NCBI GenBank assembly: GCA_963921825.1
Contig: OY997596.1
Span: 10,049,001-10,113,000, forward strand
Length of the DNA stretch: 64,000 bases
Source of the DNA: Erodium maritimum
Lineage: Eukaryota > Streptophyta > Magnoliopsida > Geraniales > Geraniaceae
Direction: 5' to 3'
This document shows positions 57,171 to 64,000 of this stretch, in pieces. Both the position numbers and the translations under genes were made by a program. Each line of letters opens with the position of its first letter. Positions within the stretch are counted from its first letter, which is position 1. The notes beneath the pieces were generated by a model, which was not told the origin of the DNA, searched no databases, and saw only the letters and a program-made list of their open reading frames with translations.

Positions 57171-58977
57171 TGTAATAACCACTTCTGGTCAACGTCAGTC
57201 AAACCTGCGAAAAACAGGAAAATTTAAAATTTTTAAGACAGACACTTAACTTAACTTAAATTGACCCCGAGGGTCATGCCGGACTTAAGTTGACCCCGTT
57301 ATCGACTAAAATGAGTTACGGGGGACTCAGGGCAACTTTCTGGTCATTTTGGGAAAGATTGATTTTTCGCTGGAAAAGTCACCCGAGCGACGTTTTGGTC
57401 CATTCGAGGACCGTGTTGGACCCGAAAAGCTTAGCCATCGTCGTAGCGGTCTTAGTTGGGCCGTTTCCTTGAAGCCCGTCCAGTTTAAAATATTTTTGGG
57501 AAAAGTGCCCGTTCGGGGCCCGAAACGTCTGTTTTTCGCGAATCTGATTGGAAAATATCAACTAGATATTTTCCAAAAGGTATGGGACCCACCTTGACAC
57601 TTGTCAAGTATATGGTGGTGTATTTTTGGAGGGAAAAGGTGTGGTTGGAGAGGGTTGGCCGAGTATGGTGTTTTAAGAGGGAAAGTGTTAGTTTTTTTTA
57701 TTAGTTTTGTTGTTAGTTTAATTAAATTAGAAATTAGAAGAGAGGTTTTAGAGAGAGAAGGAGAAGGAGAAGAAGAGAGAAGAAGGGAGGTTGAGCTAGG
57801 GTTTGTGATCGAGCCCTTGGATCGAGTCAAAGCAAAGAGCAATCCCGTTCCCCTCGTTCTCCTCTACGGTAATACCCGAACCGATTCTCGTTTTGATTAT
57901 TTTCAAGAGCTAGGGTTTGGTTATAAACTAAGGCTTAGGGTTGTGTAGAGTGTGGGGAGGTGTTGGAGACGTTTTAGAGGTGTTTGGGGGTTTAATTTCA
58001 CGTTTTCCGGTGACCGGAGGCTCGGGAGGAGCTCCGGCCACCGTGGGTGGTGGCCGGCCGGCCATGTGGTGGCTGGCCGGAGGTGGCAGCAGCCACCAAT
58101 TGGTGGCCGAGCCCCTCCCTCAAACCCTAGGGTCTCGGCCAAGCCTCTTGGGTGGGGCCCACGTGCTCGGTTGCTCGGGTTTTAATGTTCGGGTGGTTTA
58201 AAACGTCCCCCGGACCACTTTATCCTTAATCGAATCGAAATTTGGATTTAAATTGGAGAAGTTGTAATTAACGGGTTTTGGAAACTTTAAACGTTAATTA
58301 ATTGACTTAGAAGTCGGAATTCAATTCCGTCAAGTGCGTTGGGTTCCTTGAATTATTCTAAGACCGTAGAATCGAAAACGGGAGCTTTTGGAGCCCCGGA
58401 AGGCAATTAACCAAAACCGGGCAGATTCGCCATGTCGGGCGAATCTGGCCCTTACGGGTCCTTTTTCGGCAATATCGAATAATTGGGAAGTTTGGGAGTG
58501 ACCGACATTGTCGGGGTTACGTTTGGGCGTTAAGTATGTAAATTTTTGGTTTATTCGTACTAGTTTAAAAGTACTTTAAATTTGTGTTCTTTTAGATCGT
58601 GCTACGGACCGAGGCAAGGGAAAGCTCGGCGAGTGACTAGGTCCACTTCGGGTTTTGTTGGAGCGCTTTTGGATCTATATACGAGGTAGGGAAAAGTAGC
58701 CGGATCTCGGCCCTGATTAGGGAAAGTTAATGGTAGAATTGCATGTGACACCGGGGTGTCGTGGGTTGAGTAGATTTATTTAATTATTAGAAAAGCATGA
58801 TACGGGATTGTAGTGTTTAAGAGAAAGGCATGTGACACTTAGTAGTGTCGTAGGAACAGAGAACTTAGCGATAATTGAATTACTGGAGGCATATGACCAT
58901 GCCCGGAGGTTGTTTGTGAAACTAGTGATTTTAGGACCGTTGGAGGCATCGAGTATGCCGGAGGTTGTCGTGCGTTT

Positions 58978-59090
58978 TATTTAATTGTTGAGTTTGGGTG
59001 GCCTTGAGAGCCCGTATTTAATTGTTGAGTTTGGGTGGCCTTGAGAGCCCGTATTTAATTGTTGAGTCGGGGTGGCCATGAGAGCCGTGT
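58978..59090. repeat. 37-bp tandem repeat in the LTR (three units)
   Basis: Units with TTTAATTGTTGAGTTTGGGT and GGCCTTGAGAGCCC. Same motif, inverted, at ~50-218. Confidence 0.9.
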
Positions 59091-59232
59091 ATTTAATTTG
59101 GTGTCTTGAGTGGCAGCGAGTGCCCGTGGGGTTGTTGAACCCGAGTCTTGACTGTTGAGGTGTCTTGAGTGGCCTTGAGTGCCTGTGTGATTGAACTTGC
59201 CTGTGATTGTGTTTGTGGTTACCTGGGGTGGT

Positions 59233-59520
59233 GAGTTCTAAAGGTCGACAGCCTGATCCGACTTAGTGTCGATGAATTGCGAGTTCTAAAGGTCGACAGC
59301 CTGATCCGACTTAGTGTCGATGAATTGCGAGTTCTAAAGGTCGACAGCCTGATCCGACTTAGTGTCGATGAATTGCGAGTTCTAAAGGTCGACAGCCTGA
59401 TCCGACTTAGTGTCGATGAATTGCGAGTTTTAAAGGTCGACAGCCTGATCCGACTTAGTGTCGAGGAATTGCGAGTTTGAAAGGTCGACAGCCTGATCCG
59501 ACTTCGTGTCGAGGAATTGC
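59233..59520. repeat. 48-bp tandem repeat in the LTR (six units)
   Basis: Six head-to-tail 48-bp units starting GAGTTCTAAAGGTCGACAGC at 59233, 59281, 59329, 59377, 59425 and 59473, almost identical. They open a 16-residue repeat frame, which is incidental. Confidence 0.95.
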
Positions 59521-60103
59521 GATAGGTCGAACCCTGACCTGATTGAGATTGGTTACTGAGCAGCTGGTGTGCGATCCTTTGTGATCTTGTTTGGTGTTGT
59601 GTCGTTTCGTTCGAGTCCTTGAGGAGGTCGTCGATAGTTGTATTGGGTCTACACTGTTTTTATCGAGTGTCGAGTCTGTTGAGGAAGGTGACGGGTTGTG
59701 GGTCAGTTGAGTACTTGAGTTGGGGACTGTAGTCCCGGCGTTGGGTTTGGTTTTAGTGTTACTGGCTTTTTCTGCTAATTATGCCATAGTCAGTCTGTTA
59801 TCCGTGGAGGTGAGCGAGCGCTCACCCCTAGCTGCTTTTCCTACAGGTACTGATCACCGGACGGACTAGGTTAGCTCTTGAAGTTCATGGAGCTTGGAGC
59901 GGAGTCTGGTCTTTACTTTTGTTGAGTCTAGTGACGGATGTTGTACCTTGTCCACTTGTTGGGACGTTTTTGTATTGTAAATGCTATTATTTTGAGAAGT
60001 AAATGGAAATGTCAAAGCTTTTATTGAAAACAGGTTTCAAGTGTTCATGTTTTTAAAAGTTCGCGTCCCGAGTTCGGTTCGCTGAAATCGGGGCGTGACA
60101 GCT

Positions 60104-60115
60104 TGGTATCAGAGC
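60104..60115 (+). promoter_or_regulatory. Primer binding site (initiator-Met tRNA)
   Basis: TGGTATCAGAGC three bases after the LTR end, the standard site complementary to the 3' end of plant initiator-Met tRNA. Confidence 0.93.
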
Positions 60116-60746
60116 TCGAGGTTTCAAACCTCGGACTGTCCGTCACTTAGGGGGGAGAGTCGAGTCAGTGTAGACCCGTCATGTCTTGAGTCTTCTTTTT
60201 GTTTGTGCGTATGTTACAGTATTTTGTTGCTGGCATACTGATTGTGTGTGATTGCGTGAACTGTTTTTTAACTGTCGCGGGTCGACTCAGGAGCGCTCCT
60301 GTAGTCGAACGTGACGGTGTTGATGTCAAGTCGGTACAACGTGGTTCGGGGACGCCTGAACCGGGTTGTAACTACGTGATGTCAAGGAACGAAGTTTTAA
60401 AATGAAAGGGTGAAGGTTTTAAAATTATTGGCCCTGTTGGCATGTCTTGAACTTGATTGGCCCTATGGGCATATGTTTGATTTTTGATTGGCCCGGTGAA
60501 CGGGGGTCGTCGTGTTGTGTGGGTTGGTTTGCCGTCGCTTGTTTGGTGCACGTCGGTGCGGTCTCGTTGTGGTCTCGTTTACTAATGCTAGTATATAAAG
60601 TACGTTTAGCTTGAGCGGTGTAGCGCTTTAGTGATAAGCACGTTAGTGTAAGCTTAAGAGGGTGGACGTTAGTGCGTTTGTACTGTCGTTTTTATTTAAG
60701 TTCGCAAACTGAACGTTTGCGTGTATCCGTGCAGAGGATACTGTTT

Positions 60747-63700
60747 ATGGCTCGCGGTAAGCGGGGACGACCATCAGGAACGCGGGGCCAGGCACCCACG
60801 CGAGGCCGGCGGGGACGGTCAGCAGGGGCACCAGGGAGGGTGCCGACCGTCGAGCCCGCCGACTATGCGGAGGCACAGGGTACTCCTGTCGGAGAAGACA
60901 GGAGGAGTGACGCGGGGCCGTCTGCAGGCACCCCCAGTGTTCCGCCAGTCGCGGACCCTCCAGTGATGACTGCCCTGGATGAGCTTACCAGGACCGTTCA
61001 GAGTTTGGTGGCGATCATCGCCAGCCGAGAGTCGGCTTCGCCAGCACCAGAGGCAGCCGCAGTCCCGGTGAGGGCCGCGCAGACAGAGGATCTTACCTCC
61101 CGAGCACTACTAGATTTCCTGAAGCTCGGGATACCTGTTTTTGTCGGGGAGCCGAATCCCGACCTGGCCGAGCGATGGATAGAGCAGGTCACACGAGACT
61201 TGGACACATCGGGTGTCGAGGATGGCCGTCGGAGAGTGTCCTTCGCGGCCCATCAGCTGAGAGACAGCGCCTACCACTGGTGGGGGCGGGTGAAGGACAC
61301 GGTCGGATACGACTACAGCGTATTCCAGGAGGTATTCATGGCACAGTACTTCCCCGAGTCGGCTCGGCTGGAGCGACATCGGCAGTTCTTAGACCTGGAG
61401 CAAGGGGGGATGACGGTAGGAGAGTACGAGGCCAGGTTCACAGCCTTGGCCAGATTCGCGCCTGAGATGGTGACAAGCGAGACGAACCGTTGCCTGCGGT
61501 TCCAGGACGGACTGAGGCTGGGCATCCGGAACCAGGTTCTCGCCTTGAGGATACGGAAGTATACCGACCTCGTGGACACCGCAGCTACAGTAGAGCAGGG
61601 CGCCAGGGATGCAGTCAGGAGCCGTGAGGTCCGACCTCGGCCGATCAGTTGGGCAGGGCCGTCAGACTCACGAGACTCGCGGAGGCAGAGGACCGCGGGA
61701 TCCTTCCGACCACCGCCTCATCAGAGTGGATCGAGACAGCAGGGGTCAGTGGCATCAGTGGGGCCAGTCGCCTCAGAGAGGAGGCTGTCATGCTATCACT
61801 GCGGGCAGCCAGACCACTTACAGCGAGACTGTCCGACGAGGGGAGGAACCGCGGCAGTACCAGCTACTAGCCGGACAGGCCAGGGCTCGGGGTCGAGGGC
61901 TGACGAGATCAGCTGTTACCGATGCGGCCGGGCCGGTCACACTATGGCATGGTGCCGAGAGCAGTTGGGGGAGACATCAGTGCAGCGACCGCAGCAGTCG
62001 CGGACAGTACAGTCGCCCAGAGGTCGCCCTCGACAGGGTCAGCAGCCGAGATCATCACGGCCGTCTACGAGCGCACCAATTCCGAGACAGCAGCAGAGTC
62101 ACGTGTATCCAGCAGCCAGTGCGCAGGGTCAGAGGCAGCAGGCCTCGCAGGGGAGAGTATATGCAGTCACCGACTCCAGAGCCCCAGGACCTAGCACGTA
62201 CCGTGAGACCATCCAGGGTACGTGTTTGTTGTATCATTTATGGGCTTTGTTCTTGTTTGATACCGGGGCATCGCACTCTTTTATTTCGTCGGGTTGTGCT
62301 GAGAGGTTGGGGTTGAGCTTAGAGCCGTTGAGTCCACCCCTATGCCTGGACACCCCAGTTGGGGGTGGTGTATCGTTGACTAGAGTATGTCGTGCCTGCG
62401 AGATTAGAGTCGCAGACTGTCCTTGCCCTGGTGACCTTCTCGTGTTGGGGATGACTACCTTTGATGTGATTTTGGGTATGGATTGGTTGTCGAGGTACCG
62501 AGCCAACATCGATTGCTACAGACGACGAGTGACAGTGACAGTGGGCGGTACGAAGGTGACGTGCGTGCTGGGGAGTAAGAGTGGGGTCCTCCTGTCGGCG
62601 TTGTCCGCAGAGGAGGAAGTACCGGCTGTGCAGAGCCGAGAGTTACCGAGAGTGGTATGCGAGTTCCCCGAGGTCTTTCCTGAGGAGTTGAGCGGGCTGC
62701 CACCGATTCGTGAGGTGGAGTTCGGGATTGACCTAGTGCCGGGAACGGCGGCGATATCGATGGCGCCTTACAGGTTTGCGCCGGCAGAGTTGACTGAGCT
62801 GAAGCGTCAACTGGAGGAGCTTCAGCAGAAGGGGTTTATCCGTCCGAGTGCATCGCCGTGGGGAGCACCAGCACTCTTCGTGAAGAAGAAGAGTGGAGAG
62901 CTACGGATGTGTATAGATTACCGGAAGCTGAACCGGGTTACGGTGAAGAACCGGTACCCGATGCCGAGGATCGATGACTTGTTTGACCAGTTGAGAGGGG
63001 CGACTCACTTCTCGAAGATCGATCTGCGATCCGGTTATTATCAGTTGCGAGTCCGTGAGGGGGACGTCGCAAAGACTGCATTCCGGACACGCTATGGGCA
63101 TTACGAGTTCCTGGTGATGCCATTCGGACTGACGAACGCGCCAGCAGCGTTCATGGACCTGATGAACAGCATCTTCCGGCCGTACCTGGATCAGTTTGTG
63201 GTGGTGTTCGTGGACGATATCCTAATATATTCGCAGAACGAGGCGGCGCATGAGGCACATCTGAGGGTTGTTCTGACCCTACTGCGCGAGCACCAGCTAT
63301 ATGCCAACCGGGAGAAGTGCGAGTTCTGGCTCTCTGAGGTGAGATTCCTCGGCCACATCGTATCCCGTGACGGTATCCTGGTCGATCCGTCGAAGATCGA
63401 CGCGGTCTCGAAGTGGGCACGGCCCACGAGTGTTTTCGAGATCCGCAGCTTTCTGGGATTGGCAGGCTACTATAGGCGATTTGTCCAGGATTTTGCACGA
63501 CTAGCCGCACCGATGACTCTGTTAACGCGCAAGGGTGTTGGGTTCGTGTGGACAGATGACTGTAAGCGTGCGTTCGTGGAATTGAAGACTCGACTGACTA
63601 CAGCTCCAGTGTTAGTGGTGCCCGAGCGAGGGATTGGCTATGATGTTTACTGCGATGCATCCGGAGAGGGACTGGGTTGCGTGCTGATGCAGTCGGGCAG

Positions 63701-64000
63701 AGTTGTGGCTTATGGCTCCAGGCAGTTGAAGATACACGAGCGCAACTATCCTACCCACGACTTGGAGCTAGCAGCAGTCGTGTTTGCGCTAAAGAGCTGG
63801 CGATATTATCTATACGGCGAGGGGTTTCAGGTGTTCTCGGATCACAAGAGCCTCAAGTACATATTTTCCCAGCGAGACCTGAACATGCGTCAGCGACGGT
63901 GGATGGAACTACTCGAGGAGTACGACTTCGAGCTACACTACCACCCAGGCAAGGCGAACGTTGTCGCCGACGCCTTGAGTAGGAAGTCGGCTCCGAGCCT
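60747..64000 (+). mobile_element. Ty3/gypsy gag-pol frame, open to the window end
   Basis: Starts at the [14 protein letters not shown] and stays in one frame to the last base, so it looks whole as far as visible. Parts: capsid-type gag (~61000-61600), two CCHC knuckles ([14 protein letters not shown] at 61791 and [14 protein letters not shown] at 61914), protease (FDTGASHSF near 62256), reverse transcriptase (~62760-63260; [20 protein letters not shown] at 63207) and RNase H (~63630-63980; [15 protein letters not shown]), ending near ADALSRK. The motif wording fits chromoviruses of the Tekay/Del group; integrase, any chromodomain and the 3' LTR lie outside. It is the youngest-looking retroelement here. 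Confidence 0.92.

Larger units (their letters stand above)
57171..60100 (+). mobile_element. 5' LTR of a Ty3/gypsy element (2.93 kb)
   Basis: TGTAATAACC at the start, GGGGCGTGACA at the end, directly followed by a primer binding site. The first 1.6 kb matches the LTRs at 1-2010 (inverted) and 5046. It is inserted in the LINE to the left (flank TGAAT); the other end is beyond the window. It is long for an LTR, which suits the Tekay/Del-like chromovirus group. Confidence 0.92.

Noticed and set aside
59233-59520. Regularly spaced repeats that could suggest a CRISPR array
   Set aside because: Units are directly joined without unique spacers and lie in an LTR of a plant retroelement.
61609-62316. 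235-codon plus-strand frame
   Set aside because: Shadow of the gypsy gag-pol frame in another phase.
1-64000. tRNA, rRNA or organelle DNA
   Set aside because: No cloverleaf-like or rRNA sequence was noticed. tRNA-like words seen are only retroelement primer sites. A tRNAscan run would settle this.
57171-64000. Pararetrovirus or retrovirus with envelope
   Set aside because: LTR, initiator-Met primer site, CCHC knuckles and PR-RT-RNase H order fit an ordinary Ty3/gypsy retrotransposon. No envelope is visible in the window.

Overview
The window looks like a repeat-rich stretch of a flowering-plant (probably eudicot) nuclear genome. The evidence is three spliced plant-type host genes (a CYP82-like cytochrome P450, a class I TPS-b-like terpene synthase and a small GPI-tailed EGF-like protein) in a sea of plant retroelements: Ty3/gypsy chromovirus-type LTRs, a Ty1/copia element, TRIMs, L1-type LINEs and MITEs. 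No bacterial, organellar or rRNA/tRNA genes were seen. The species cannot be named from the sequence.

Layout. 1-9.4 kb: a partial gypsy-type LTR (minus strand), fold-back DNA elements joined by a TA microsatellite, then a solitary LTR at 5.0-7.4 kb. 9.4-21.6 kb: a fold-back element with 115-bp tandem units, then ORF1-only derivatives of a zinc-knuckle LINE, with an ~0.8-kb polyA retroposon inserted next to one of them. 21.7-24.2 kb: an apparently intact two-exon CYP82-like gene and a fragment of a second P450. 25.2-31.5 kb: a Mutator-like fold-back element with a 10-bp target duplication, TRIM copies, an RRM-type ORF1-only LINE with a 19-bp target duplication, and a pair of LTR-like repeats. 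32.5-34.3 kb: the six-exon EGF-like gene on the minus strand. 34.6-38.8 kb: a second copy of the ~0.8-kb retroposon, a second RRM-type ORF1-only LINE (11-bp target duplication) and another zinc-knuckle LINE derivative. 38.8-45.7 kb: a broken copia element carrying a nested 2.9-kb solo gypsy-type LTR with a perfect TSD. 46.2-50.4 kb: a PIF/Harbinger-like element and a TRIM whose right LTR holds another solo LTR. 50.7-53.6 kb: the five-exon terpene synthase on the minus strand. 53.7-57.2 kb: a short LINE derivative and a decayed LINE ORF2. 57.2-64.0 kb: a gypsy element with a 2.93-kb LTR, primer binding site and a gag-pol frame open to the window edge.

The most novel point is the pair of target-duplication-flanked LINE insertions that carry only an RRM-type ORF1 and no reverse transcriptase. 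They resemble the mammalian HAL1 'half-LINE' logic. A parallel set of zinc-knuckle ORF1-only copies lies in the same window. The terpene synthase gives a complete 553-codon spliced frame in five exons, with two usual intron sites missing, and a TRIM sits 12 bp from one of its splice acceptors. The P450 and terpene synthase lie about 27 kb apart and could both serve terpenoid metabolism, but that link is inference only.
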